A stretch of 64,000 nt of DNA from Tetrastigma voinierianum (GCA_016808115.1 JAEQBH010000193.1:6138001-6202000), one strand, 5' to 3'; positions 46,235 to 58,925 are shown, numbered from the stretch's first letter. The notes: generated by a model from the letters alone, not told the origin. Made by a program: numbers and translations.

Positions 46235-47688
46235 AACAACAGAATAGTAAAGTAGCTTACGGTCTTCGCTACTACCCGAGAAAAAAGGAAAGGAGGAGAA
46301 CTCGGTGTATAGTTTAGAGTTGATTTTATTCCTTTGTTTTTTAGAAGTTTTATTTCTTTTACAGATTTGAATCTGCGGCCCATGTAGAGGCAGTGAAATT
46401 TGATTTTATTTACATTATTTTCTTAGTATTGACCTTCCGAAAAATTTATGAAATCTAGACAAATTTAAGGTCGTTTCTTCTCAGTTTTTATTACCAATCT
46501 GATGGTTATGCGTGTCGGTCACTCCGTTTCTTAGTCGCGTCTGATAACCAAACGTATAACTCTCTTTGGATTTGATTTACATTTAATTCTGATCTTTCTG
46601 CAAAATATAGAGAACTACTTTGAGTTCAGTTTACTTAATTAATTATCGTTTTTAGTTGATAAGTTCCCAATAGTAATACCAAATACCAGTTGAGGAATGT
46701 ATCTTGCTGCGATATCCGAGGATGCCCTCTGCGTGACAGAGACGATTCACGAGAGGGTGAGGCATTCTTTTAAGGTATGATAGACTACCATTGTGGCTAG
46801 CGACTCTAGAAGTTAATTTGATAAATCCCGTTAAGCCATAATTGAAGTTGGAGGGTGTGTTTAACAATATAAATAATCAGAGAGTTCACCTTAATCTAAA
46901 GGTAAGTTCTAACCTGTGTTAGCTTAGATCTAATCGAGGAAAGGGCGAATCCATAGATCTGGAGGTTGAGCCACGATTAAGTGGTAAACTTTGAAAATCT
47001 TTGAGAAGGAAGCCGAAAGGTCTTGTCAACAAGAAATGGGTATGAAATGTTGGAGAAAAAATACCCGGATCTTGCAAGAATTTAGGTCTGGTCATTTGGT
47101 TTGATCTTGTCTTCGAGAAGCAGGATATAACCGAGTGAATATAGATCAGAGGAATTCGACAATTAAATCTTGGACAAAACGGATCCATATATAGAACATA
47201 GCGATGTGCTTTAGTCTTTGGAATTGGTATTTCATTGTATTTCAGCGATAGTTTTTCGCTTCTCACGGCGATTCAATCCATTCTTATAGATACAATTTAT
47301 TTTTATTCATTTACTTTTGTCTAGCTTAGTTTGATAATATTCAATAGTATAAGATCTTTAATTTTTGTTGTTTAGATAAAACTTTCACTATGAGTTATTT
47401 GTCCAAATAGTATGGAATTTTAGTAGTTGGAGTAGTTGATCTTTAATTCGTTGTCAATCTCTCTGGGAATGATACCTGGACTTACATTCAGATTTTACTA
47501 CTTGTATGACCTATGCACTTGCAGTGTCATAGACTTGACCCTTATTTTTAAATGTAGACATTAAGAGAAAATTGTTTTATCAGCAAACTTATCTAAGTGA
47601 CATGGATCACGAGAAAGTGTAAGGCTCTTGTAAATATGTTAATTTGAGGGGTTTTTAGTCTATATAGAAAAAGGCAAACAAGTTTTTA

Positions 47689-47711
47689 TGGCGCCGTTGT
47701 CGGGGATTGAA
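47689..47711 (+). other. Primer-binding site of D
   Basis: TGGCGCCGTTGTCGGGGA followed by TTGAA; differs from the B site by two transitions. tRNA-Asp type. It fixes D's plus orientation. Confidence 0.85.
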
Positions 47712-48170
47712 AGAATTAAATGGATCAATATTCTTACAAAAAAGGGAAATGCTAATTTGGACATTTTATAAAAGAAAAGAACAAAATTAGTTTTTCAAGC
47801 AGTGGCTACACCAACCACTGATCTTTAACAAGCCAAGTTGAAAATATTTTTTTTGTTTGACTAATCCTATTAATCTGAGTATGTTTATATTTCAGGAAAT
47901 CCTTTAATGCATAGGAAACAGGATTACGACTGATTCCGGACAACTGAGTGGATAGAACACTTAGAAGCAAGAAAGACAAAAGAATGACAGACTATGGCGG
48001 ATGAGAGACATGACCGGGCAGACGGAGGCCGGCGACGGAAGGCCTCCGATGCGCCACGTGGAGTTTGCAGGCTGATATTGAGAAGAGTATACGTCAGACT
48101 GACCTACTATGGATGTAAATAACCCGAACTAAAGCCCGGCCTTGATTACAATGGTGCATCGGCACCGAGT
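47712..48170 (+). pseudogene. Leader and gag start of D
   Basis: Collinear with B's leader (36349-36060): the 'atgctaatttggacatt' block, TTTATATTTCAGGAAA (about 47888-47903) and 'aacacttagaagcaa' (about 47957-47971). The gag start is ATG 47994 (MADERHDRADGG...), matching B's MADE start. A frame of about 40 codons, rich in Arg, follows before a stop; sequence is lost at 48170, where E begins. Only the first part of gag remains. Confidence 0.65.
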
Positions 48171-49653
48171 TGTTCGCCTTTTTCTATATAATTTAAAGCC
48201 CCTCAAATTAACATAGCTTCTGAGCCTTACATTCTCTTATGCCCATGTCTTTGGATAAGTTTGCTTGCTAAAATAAATTTCTGTAATGTTCGGAGAATTA
48301 AAAATGAGGTTCGAGTCTATGACTACTTTTGCAAATGCCACAGTCATCTAGTAGTAAATCGAATGTAAGTCCGAATTGTCATTCCCACGAGTTGATAGGA
48401 GTGCAATTCGGCTACTACCGACCTCTTAAAATTTCATCTTGTTGACACCGAAACTCATAATGAATGTTTTTGTCAAGCAGCCAAAAATTAAAAATCCTAT
48501 ACTATTGAATATGTTTCAATTAAACTAAAACAAAAGTGAATGACTAAAAATAAATTGTATATAAAAGAATGGATTGAATCAGTTTACTAAGAGAAACGAA
48601 AACCATCAATGAAATCTGATGGAACGATCGATTCCTGACCTTCATCAGTTTTGCTCTGTTCTATGTATGGATCTGAATTTTGTCAGATTTCCTAATTATT
48701 GAATTGGATTTCTCCTTTTCGATTTAATATCCTTTGCTTCTCTCGAAGACAAAGATCAAACCCATTTACACTGTATTCCACATTCTCTTGCAAGATCTAG
48801 GTATTTTCTTTCTCAATCACTTCACACACTCATTTCTGTTGTAGTGAGAACTTTACTTTACCTTCGGGTTACGGCAAAATTTCCCACACTACTTAATTGG
48901 TGGCTCTGACCTCGAGGATCTATGGGTTTATCCTTTCCCTTGATCGGATCTAAGCTAACATGGAGATTGGAACTTACCTTAAGATTGAGTGGAGCTCTCG
49001 ATCATTTATATTGTTAAATACACCCCTCTACTTATTTATGAGCGAATGGGGGATTTATCAAAATGAACTCTCGAGCTCAACCGAGTTAGTGATAGTAGTC
49101 AAACATGCCCAAAAGATGCTCTCAACTCTACGGGAATCTCAGGTCTGTGTCCTCGAGAGGGGCATCACCGGATATATCGGAGAGCGAGATACATTCCTCA
49201 GTGGTATTTGTTACTACCATTGGGAACCTCCATTAAAAAGCGACACCCAGACTAAGTAAAAAATCGAACCCAAATTAATTCTCTATAAATGTGCGGGAAG
49301 CGTAACTAAATGTAAATCAAATCCCGGCGGAGAATTTGCGTTCTAATTCTTGCATTGCGAATTAGAAATGGAGTCACAGATCCTTCTGACCCCTTTGTAA
49401 TTTACCAATAAAACTAAGAAGTAATTCGAAATTTGTCTAGATTTCATAAATTTCCAGGCAGTAATGCTTAAGAAAAATAATAAAACTAAAAATCCAGCTC
49501 TACTCGTTTCTGCACAGTTCGCAGATTCAAAACCAGAAAATAAAACTAAAAAAAATCTAAAAATAAAAATCTACTCTATAATATACACTGAGTTCCTCTT
49601 CTTTTCACTTGCGGGTCGTGAAAAGGAAAACTACTTTACCATTCTAAAGCTAT

Positions 49654-49662
49654 CTATTTATC
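49654..49662 (-). promoter_or_regulatory. TATA-like box of E LTR
   Basis: The minus strand reads GATAAATAG, in the same place as in F. Array directly upstream. Confidence 0.5.
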
Positions 49663-49734
49663 TTTGTAAAAGAATGCGGGTGAATACAATGCTCCAGTGA
49701 GTGATCCGAAAAGAAGCTATCCCCCGCGCGTTAC

Positions 49735-50650
49735 ATGTCGCGACATGAATTCTCTTGATAGCTCATGATCGATCGCGACCTCTTCCTTTTACATTGCAAC
49801 GGTTTGTCTTGCAAAAGCCTTGATCGATAGTCCGCGACGCCAGTGATATCGCGACATCGATACGTTGGTGTTCCTTGATTAATCGTGTCGCGACCTCGGT
49901 CACATGTCGCGACATCATTTTTAGGATTGCGACCGCTGGCTGTTGTAAGACGACTTCATGTTGTGACTTTGATTTCTTGGTCGCAATTCTGTTGGTGTTT
50001 TTTTTTCTTGTCTTCATAACTTTCAATTTTATGTCGCGACCTCATGGTGATGTAGCAACCTCTTTTGCTTTCCATTTCTTTTCTTCAGGTTGCAACCTCA
50101 TTTCCACGTTGCAACTGATTTCTTTCTTTCCAACTAGTTTCCAGGTCGCGACATCAAAGTGATGTATGGCGACCTCCACCTAATACGCTCAGCTCTTCTT
50201 AAGGTTGCGACCTGAATGAGTGGTCACGACATCATTTTTCTTGTCAAGACTTCAGTTCCTATTTTCATGTCGAGACCTGTATAGCATGTCGCGACTTCAA
50301 CCCTTTAATTAAAAACTAGTTGCGACTTCTTTTACTTCTTGAACCTCTCTTGTGGCTTCATGGAGCCTCTCTTGTGGCTTAAATGGAGCATATCCTTGTC
50401 GCGACCTCGAGGAGTTATGTCGCGACATCATTTATCTCCTTTTGGCGTCGCGACGCCGAGAATGATGTCTCGACATAGTTCTTCATTTATTTGTTCCTTT
50501 AGTCTCGATCACGTCTTCTTTGCTCGTAACCTCCTTAACTTGATCGCGACTTCACTTGTTCGAGTTTTATATTTCTTCTTGACCAGATTTGTTGATTCGT
50601 GACTTGGGATGGTAGGCGAGCTTCTTGTCGCGACCTAACTTTCGATCATG
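49735..50650. repeat. GTCGCGAC array in U3 of E
   Basis: More than twenty copies of GTCGCGACCTC, GTCGCGACATC and variants such as GTTGCAACCTC. Exact palindromes near 49737, 49887, 49906, 50033, 50145, 50287, 50399, 50418 and 50628. Confidence 0.9.
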
Positions 50651-51149
50651 ACTTCAGATCTGGCGTAAATTTGATTTCTTGATTTTGCTAAAATTTGAGT
50701 TTCTGCTGTACTTTCATGCAAAATGAAATTTGAGTCAATTATCCACTTTTCTTCAAACAATTCAACATTTATCTCATAATAAAGTCAGAAAAATGGATTA
50801 AAAACCTAATGAGCTTTTAGACTCATAAATTCTGAAACTTAAGATTTTCTTGTCCCCCAATGAAAGATAAAGAATTGTTGTCCTTAAACTAAATAAGCTT
50901 AGAAAATTTTTAAGGACATTTTTCTAATTCATACCACAGTCTTTCTCATTCCACCTTTACGTCTGGAATTAAGAATCGCAATATTATTTCAAATTTCGAG
51001 TTTGATGCAAAGAATAAAAGGCATGGTATACTTACATCACAAAAAATTTCTTGATGAACTAATGTATTCGAGCAGGTTTATTCAACAAGTCTTGTTTCTT
51101 TATGTGTGTGTAGGTCTTCAATCCTTTTCATCTTCATGTTGAATTTGAT

Positions 51150-51422
51150 TTAATCTTGCAGGAGTTTTCTTGTTTGTTTGTCAAAGTCCCATATGCTTGT
51201 TTTCATATTGATCTCCACACTAATGTAGGTGAAATCCAACCTTCCAAAATCAATGAGGGTCTTTTGGGACTGTAATGTTGGGCTTAGGTAATTGGGTAGA
51301 TAATGGAAAAATTTAAGTTGTAAATCACCCAGTTTCCATCTTTTCTCTACATTGTTGCCTCCAACTTTCACCCTTTTTCTTCTTTGTTCTTTCTGATTCT
51401 CCTCAATCTTAGCCTTATTCAT
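51150..51422 (-). pseudogene. Third-ORF remnant downstream of pol (E)
   Basis: 90 codons: MNKAKIEENQKEQRRKRVKV, then KLGDLQLKFFHYLPNYLSPT, then LQSQKTLIDFGRLDFTYIS, then EINMKTSIWDF. Aligns residue by residue with F 3287-3607 over its C-terminal 60 or so residues and also shares the MNRAKI/MNKAKI start. The conserved block is hydrophobic-aromatic and followed by a stop shortly before the polypurine side. No known domain. Confidence 0.55.
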
Positions 51423-53821
51423 CTTTTTGAATTCTTTTTGCCATTTCAGAATTTCTGTATGTACTTGGTCGACGAGATTCTTTTGTTCTTGAACTCTTTT
51501 GTTTTTATTTTTCTAAGATTTGGAATAGTCACGATGTTTGTCTTCTTAGGCTTTCTATTGCTCTTAAAGAACTTTGGGCTAGCTCCCATACCCCGATTGG
51601 CATTAGGGTGCAGTGTTAAAACACCCTCTGACTTAATTCAGGAAATAGGCCCTGAACAAAACTTATTCCTTATTTCACTAACCGGCTTCTTTACTTCTTC
51701 AGCTCCTTCGTTGTCAAAATTTGGAAATATTATTCCCTAGCTTGTTTCTTCCTTTATATTAAACTTTTTATGGTGAAGCTGGATAATTTGGGCTCTTTCT
51801 TTGTAGGTTTATTGCAGGAAGGAATTTGGTTCGATTCTTTGCTAATTGAAGAAGCAAAACATTTAGCTCAAATCAGGCCAGAGAATATGTAGCATATTTT
51901 GAGAGTAGGCTTAGAAAAGCTCAAAGGTTTGCCAAGGATGGCTCTATCATTTCACATTGATTGTTTTCCACCTTAGATTTCGCCTCAATCAATAATCAAA
52001 GCAAGTTACAGAACTATGGACTCTCAATCCTAAATTTCCCAAGATGTTTCTAATTCACATCGAAAGTTTCATAAGTTTTGTTAACTTTAAGTGTATTATT
52101 TTTTCCAAGACTTGTATTTATTTCTTTGTTTACTTACATTATTTCCAGCTAAGTATTTTGTTCCATCGTGATAACCAATTTTCGAATTTTACAACTAGTG
52201 AAAGAATACTCCTAATTTCCGCTTTAATTATTCAGTGCCCCGATTCTTTCCGCAAGTAAATTTTTGTTCTTTGAAAAAAAAAAAAAAAATGTAATTATTT
52301 ATTTGATTCTCTTTGAATATAAAATGTTCTAATAATATAAAAACAAATTTCATATATCATTAACATCAATTTCTAAGTCAACAAAATTTTATTCAATATC
52401 AAAATATTTCCGATATTGTACAATCCGGCTTTACAAATAAAACCCGTAATCAAATCTCGAGAAAACTCTCTATTTCTTGATTCTAAAATCCTATATCTTC
52501 CCCTTGAAGCGTTGCACCCCCGGGCTCAAAATTTTCGTTCACTGCACTCAGCTCCTCCAAGAGTGATCGCGCCAACAAGGTCGCTCAACAAATTGGAGCT
52601 TCCCTATAGTCGATGGGTTCTAAATTTAACCCTTCTTCCTATTCCCCTTCCCATCAACCACTTCTTGATTACACCAAGTTTTATGGAATAAAGAATGGAA
52701 TCGGGTTTAAGTTTTCCACTCCATTCATTCCATAAACTCGTGTGTTCGCAACCTCGCGCTCTTCTTTCTCTTATTCTTCTTTCTCCATTCTCTTCAAGTA
52801 TTTTTCCTTTGTTCTCTCATCCCTTTATAGTGAATTGCGTCTCGGGAACCTACAGTGCCATTTATTCTTTCTTAAATTTGATGAGTGGATTAAATGAGGT
52901 TCTCGAATTCGCCTTTCGATATTTCCAACTCCAGGCTCGGCCTTCGTGAGAATATTGACCGCTTTTCTCGAATTTATTAAAATTCTTCCTCCGATTATTC
53001 TCCTCGAAACCGAGCATACGCTCGCATTTGTTTAATCAAGAAATTACTTCTCGCTTTCTCGCATTAATAACTATTTATTTCAAAGATTCCTGAATGAATG
53101 ATGCAGAACTCGAAATGTTGGGATGAACTGTAGTTTAATTTTTGAATCAAGGTGATAGACGCTTTGGTTCAATGTCACGATTGCAATTCTATGGCACGCG
53201 ACATAAACTATTTAGCCTCTAAATTAATGTAATGATTTTCAATGAATTTACGGTTTTTTTTTTTTTATCACGGACGCCCAAAATTGGGAGGCTTTAACTT
53301 TTCAAGATATTTATGGTCACGACTACAGTTTATGTCGTTGACCTAAAATTTTAGGCTGTCACGACAAAATTGTGTCAGTAGCCTGATAAAATGTTCTCAT
53401 TCCTTCCTTTATTTCCCAAATAAAGACCTCAATTTCATTATTTTGACTTTCCTTTTTTCCACTTTTTATTTTTCACATCCAAAGACTCTGGTTACTACTC
53501 AATTAATGCCGCACTCCAAACATAAACACTCAAATTCATAGCAATTTCAATTTATTCAATTCTAATCTAAACAAATATCATCTCAATTCATCTTCATCAT
53601 GCAAAAATTTAGCAACTTCTATCATGCATCACATTCATAACAATTAAGCTACTCAAACAAGTATAAAAATTTCCCCAAACTTTCAATCATGCTATATCAA
53701 AGACAAATTTAAAAAATTCAAATCACAGTTGTGCTAAGAAGATATCGCCTTTTTGGTCTCTTATGTCGATTGAAATTTCCAGATCGCAGCATGCAATCCC
53801 CGCACAATCTTCATTCCTCAG

Positions 53822-53937
<116 letters not shown>

Positions 53938-54319
53938 CACTACTCACCGGGAGTAATGAATTTAATCACAAGAAACTATTAAACAAATTAACACAAGAAA
54001 TGGTAAAATAAAACAAGAAAAAATTTAAAACAATCGTGTGGATCGCCTTCCACCAAGCCGGCCTCCATTTTTGTAGTCTTTAGTCGGACTTTCTCGCGCA
54101 TTATTCTATTTCTTTCAATTTTCTTCATTCGTAACTAAGAGTTTCGTTTCCAATTGCTTTCTCCCAAGATGCTGCTTACCTCTCGACCATTAATCCTCAA
54201 CCTCATGATCGCCGGTTCTAAGTGTCACTACCCCAAATCAGGTGCTTGATACCATTGAAATGGCCACTCCATTTGGATTTCAAATTTTCCCGAAAGAGTC
54301 TTAGCTCAAGCTGAATAAC

Positions 54320-55330
54320 AAGACCGGACTCCCTACTTGAATTCCCTCCTCAAAATTCGATCATGCCATTTTTGTTTTATCCTCAGAGATTCCGCACTAT
54401 CATAGGCTTCATTCCTCAACTCTTCCAATTCATTTAACTGGAGTAACCTATCTTCTTTAGCAGCTTTAAAATAAAAATTAAGTTTCTTGATGGCCCACAT
54501 AGCTTTATATTCTAGCTCAAGAGGTAGGTGACAAGGTTTTCCAAAGACAAGTCTGTATGGAGACATTCCAATGGGAGTTTTAAAAGCAGTTCTGTATGCC
54601 CATAGTGCATCATCAAGCTTCAAAGACCAATCTCTCCTGCTTGAGCTTACAGTCTTTTCCAGAATTTTCTTTATTTCCCTATTGAAATTTCAATCATTTA
54701 CTCGTTGAGGATGATAAGCTGCCATAATGTGTTTCGATACCATATCTCGGCCATGAGTTTGTCAAACACCTTATTTGCAAAATGGCTTCCTCCATCACTA
54801 ATTATAGTTCGGGTGCCCAACCACAAACGAGAATATTTCTCAGAAAACCCCACAACTCGTATCGGGCATCATTCTTCGACATGCCGCCGCTCACCCATTG
54901 ATACATAATCCACGCCTGGGAGTATGTATATATTTCCAAATGAAACTGAAAAGGCCCCGTGAAAATCCATTCCCATACATCAAACAATCGCACCACTGTG
55001 ATACCTTGCGTGGGCACCTCATGCCTTGGCCGATATTTCCCATTCTCGCATTGATCACACAATCTCTTACCCCATTCAAAAACAAATTCCTTAAAAATCG
55101 TGAGGCTAGTAAAATCCTCGACTCCAGAATTTTTGCGGGCTGCTTTATCTCCCCGCAAAGTGTCCTCCATAAGGTGATGCATGACATTTCCTTGTAAAAA
55201 TCTTGCTTTGCTCACCTTCTCGGCATGACATCTCCTTATAATCGATCGCCTCCTCTTTTTAAACAATAACGGGTCATCCTGCATGTAGTACCTCGTCGCC
55301 TAGCTTTTTCTCTCGCTGGTAGCTGAATTC
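54320..55330 (-). pseudogene. Integrase of E
   Basis: The 54333-54623 frame reads MKLDDALWAYRTAFKTPIGM, then SPYRLVFGKPCHLPLELEYK, then AMWAIKKLNFYFKAAKEDRL, the end of the core and the linker. 54802-55284 carries the zinc-binding and core region (RRCHAEKVSKARFL, HHLMEDTLRGDKAARK, LCDQCENGKYRPRHEVP, MYGNGFSRGLFSF in another frame for 'MGIDFMGPF'). The first catalytic Asp is displaced by frameshift, and the D-D-E spacing cannot be followed in one frame. Very close to B's integrase. Confidence 0.85.
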
Positions 55331-56999
55331 TGGTGGCACAATTCCACAAGTTAAGAAATTCACAATATCGCGATACCAAATAGTATCGGAGTGACAACCG
55401 GAATAATCGCTCATCCGAAAGCTTTTCGCTATTTCTCTTCCTTCCTCTCAGATAAATGGTTTTCTACTCTTGGACAAAGTGATCAACTATCACATTGTCA
55501 CAACCCTTCGTTTTTTTATTCAAATCAAATTCCTCGCAATAATAAAGTACCCACCCATCACTCCCGGCTTTTGCTTCTTTCGCTACTAGATATTTAATCG
55601 CGCATGATCGTGTGTATAACAAATAATGGACCCCAAAATGTATGGCCTAAATTCCTTTTCACATGCAAATATTATTGCCGCATCTCCTTTTAGTAGTGGT
55701 AGCAATTTTCGGTGGCTTCATTAAAGGTTTCATAGCATAAGAGATGGCCTGAACACTTTTTCACTCTTTTCGGTCTCCAATACACCCCATCGCAAAAATC
55801 ACCGCATCACACATGATTTCAAATTCTTCGCCCAATCCTGCCTTTGCCATGATGGAGCTTCAACAAGTCTCGATTTGATTTCTTCAAATGTATTGCGGCA
55901 GATTCATCAAAATGTAATCTCAAGATATTTTTCCAAGAATCCGCATAGTCGCTCAGAAATTCTTTTGGAGAAATCTCTCCCGAGCAATCTTCTAAATTCA
56001 AAGATGCCCTAAGAAACTTCTAATTCCTCGATCGCAGTGGTGGCATTAGGTTTCTTATAATTGAAACTTTGCCTGGTCTACCTCTGCTCCCCGTCGCGTA
56101 AATCATATGCCCTAAGATACCTTCCTCAGAATCCATAAAATGGCATTTTTCCCAATTCAGAGCGATTCTTGCTTCAGACTTTCAAGTATCAGTTCTCAAA
56201 GTTATGCAGCATTGTTCAAAACTGATCCATACACCGTAAAATCATCCATGAAGATCTCCATAACTTCTTTCCGCTAGATCGTAAAAAATATAGACATCAT
56301 GCATCTTTGAAGGTGTACTGTGAGCATTACAATAAACCAAATGACATTCTCCTAAAAGCAAAAAGTACCAAATGGGCATGGAAGTGGTTTTCTCCCCGAT
56401 CTTCAAAGTAATAGCAATTTGGTTATATCCAGAGTATCCATCAAGAAACAAAATGAGGGTGTCCCTACCAACCTATCCAAAGATCCGATCAATGAAAGGC
56501 AGGGAAAATGATCCTTCTCGTTGCGTGATTCAATTTTCAGAATAATACACACCCTCCATCCCGTCACGCTTCAGAACTCGGCCTCATTCTTTCATTTCGA
56601 TCACGCTGAACTAATCTTCTGGGGGAACCACATGCAATCGGGCTTACCCAAGAACTATCCGACATAGCACATATAAACCCGCATTTAACCATTTTAACTT
56701 CTTTTCCCGACAACTTTCATCACCGGGTTCAGCCTCCTTCGATGTTCAATAAGTTTTCGTGATTATCTTCCAAAGAATATTTTGTGCATATTAAACGAGG
56801 GGCTGATACCCTTCGCGTATCTTCAATGGACTGCTAATTGCTTCCCTTGTATTTTCTTAGAATTACCAAGAATCCTCGTTTCTCAAATTTCTTCACCAAT
56901 GCAAATTTGATATGATAACTCGGTTTTCTTTTCTCTCGTTTAAAAACTCATATTTTAAATGATCGGCAATTTCTTTCAATGTAAATTCTTCCGCACTAG
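55331..56999 (-). pseudogene. RT and RNase H of E
   Basis: The 56242-56451 frame reads MFLDGYSGYNQIAITLKIGE, then KTTSMPIWYFLLLGECHLVY; the first part is the palm DGYSGYNQ block, and the expected catalytic MDDF lies at the frame end as YGDLHG/IMEIFMDDF in the next frame (about 56260-56240). 55819-56001 (FLSDYADSWKNILRLHF, ESAAIHLKKSNRDLLKLH) is the RT-RNase H connection. Multiple stops and frameshifts break it. Confidence 0.8.
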
Positions 57000-57685
57000 T
57001 TTTCCCCGTCATGAGTTTGTCGCTTCGCTACTTATTTCATCTCTCGATTGCTTTCTCATTTATACTTCCTCGAGATCGTTTCATGAACACATTCAAGGCA
57101 AGATTTCACAATCAAAGCTCTCAAGGTAATCGAAAATTCATCTCAATTTCATCGATGAGTGTTGAATGATACAATCGAATTCGCCATCATCAGAAGGCTA
57201 TTGTTTCCTCATGCCCATACAATCGTCTCGCCTACATTAGATGTTCCGCATCTCTATTAATATTAAATGCACCGCTTCATCCCCAACTCGAAAGTGTCAT
57301 CACCTTTCTCGTGACGGCCTGACTGGCTGGCAACTCCCGTTGCTAAGAAAGGTCTTCCAAAGAATGCGCGAATCCAGTATCTTCCTCCATCCGCATGATA
57401 ACAAAATCCACCGGAAAATGAATTTCCCAACCTCGACAAGTACATCTTCCATAATGCCCGGTCGCGCTTACCGATCTATCACCTATCCGTAATGTAATCA
57501 TTGCTAGTGGTTACTTCCCCCAAACTAAGTTCTCGCGACCACCGACGAGGCATCAAATTTATACTATGCCGTAATCACATAAAGCTTGAATTCATATTTC
57601 CCCTACGGGAGCGTGGAATGGTGAACCGCCATGTGGTCTTTCATCTTTGCCGGAAGCTTTATGCCGGATAATGGCAATCGGCAAG
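57000..57685 (-). pseudogene. Aspartic protease of E, cut by element K
   Basis: The minus strand reads KLPAKMKDHMAV (about 57655-57620), the decayed SGASINLMPLSVV region, IMEDVLVEVGKFIFR (about 57460-57410), and FFGRPFLATGVASQS (frame 57263-57445), the LGRPFLATG landmark. Frameshifts throughout. Upstream, the reading ends at C-RLP at 57685, where the K LTR begins; the five bases before it are GCAAG (57681-57685). Confidence 0.75.
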
Positions 57686-58398
57686 TGATTCGTGCCACTG
57701 GGCAGGTGAGAGCTTTAATCAACAAAATTTGTTTCCTATAGCCTCCTACCGCCGTAGTCAAGCCACCGCAAAGATAAAGGGTCTAGGTCAACACATGACA
57801 GTTTCTCCCATGAATGACTCAGACAAAATATGGAAAATGGTGAGGCTTTAAAGCTCTGATTTCCGGATCTGCTTTCAAAACAAGGAGATTGGGGATATAG
57901 TTACCACCAACTGTAAAAGCTAAAAGTTAATCAGAAATAGTAAATCCTCAAGGTTTAGCCCTCAAATAACTCGATAACACGGGCCAACAAGTGTCCCTGT
58001 CATATCCTCGCATTATGGCAAATAACATATAGTCAAAGCCATAAATCGATCTTTGTTTAACTAGAAAACCTAACCCTAGAATCACTCATATTTGAGTCAA
58101 CACAGTAATATGCACTCACAAATTCTTTCGCGCTTGGAAACCCTAACACTCAACCTCGCTTCAAAGGGCTCGTAGCGCCATCTAAAGAATAATGCTGCAT
58201 CTAACAATAAGTATGCATCGCACTTAAAGATGGTAAGTATCGTCAAAGTAATGACATTAAATGATATTCAACCCTAATTTTAAAAGTGCCGGAGCCATAA
58301 ATACAAGACTGTGAGATGAAACATGAGGACCACTCCGTAATCGCCCCATGACCAGCAGCCACCTTCCTCTTCAAGGCTATAAGGTTAGCCGGAAGGTT
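57686..58398 (-). repeat. 3' LTR of element K, left part (G family)
   Basis: Begins TGATTCGTGCCACTGGGC and follows the G-family LTR ('atcaacaaaatttgtttcc', 'caaccctaa..', 'cttcctcttcaagg') until 58398, where LTR J is inserted. It continues at 60205. Confidence 0.8.
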
Positions 58399-58794
58399 CG
58401 ATAAGGCTCAAAAAGTGCAATTTCAACCCTATATTGGGATAGGTTTTGAGTACTTTTGATCATTAATCATGTCATATAAACCAATTGAAGTGCTCATGTT
58501 ACCTTAGTAACACTTATGCCAATTTGAGGGTGTTTTTGGTTGTTTTGTAGACTTTATACACATTCAACTTCAACCTCAATGCAAATGATCGATCATGAGG
58601 TTGGAATTTTAGTCTCACCCATCAACAAGCCCAAAAATCGGAATGAAAAACAAAGGAAAATAAGAAATGAGATGCGCTTGAAGACATGACGAGGAATGCG
58701 GCACAGCAAACAGGCAGTACTCGCAACCTCGTTTCGCAATCAATCTCAATCCTAGCGATTCTCAGAACTGCTCGCAAACAGCTCGCAATCTCAA

Positions 58795-58925
58795 GACATA
58801 TCATAAATTCGCTTAGCCAACCCCAAGATCGTGCAATTGCGAATTCAGCTTCCTCATCGACAATTCTCGCTTAGCTTAGCGAAATTTCGCTTAGCTAGCA
58901 AAAAATTCGTGACCCTAAGCAATTC
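58795..58925. repeat. Diverged palindrome-type array in U3 of J
   Basis: Words such as 'ttcgcttagcttagcgaaa' and 'tttcgcttagctagc'. The CGCT...AGCG arms of the family motif are kept, while the centre has changed from ATSAT to TAGCT-like. About 220 bp before J's TATA box. Confidence 0.75.

Larger units (their letters stand above)
44959..47680 (+). mobile_element. 5' LTR of Athila-like element D
   Basis: 2722 bp; begins TGATGAGTTCAAAAACTC, as in F, and ends AAAAAGGCAAACA, eight bases before the primer-binding site. It belongs to the same family as the E and F LTRs and is more distant from B. The preceding five bases are GTTAT (44954-44958); the partner duplication would be beyond the window. 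It carries the array 45120-46150 and a TATA box. Confidence 0.85.
48171..50827 (-). mobile_element. 3' LTR of Athila-like element E
   Basis: 2657 bp. On the plus strand it begins TGTTCGCCTTTTTCTATATA; in sense it starts TATGAGTCTAAAAGC, one base short of the family's TGATGAG. The internal 3' region and pol lie to the right, so this is the 3' LTR. It is inserted in D about 480 bp after D's primer-binding site. Array at 49735-50650. Confidence 0.85.

Noticed and set aside
51384..51740. 118-codon hydrophobic plus-strand frame, considered as an env-like membrane protein
   Set aside because: It is on the wrong strand for E and overlaps the conserved third ORF; hydrophobicity reflects T-rich sequence.
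54705..55197. Plus-strand frames over E's integrase
   Set aside because: Antisense shadows of 54802-55284.
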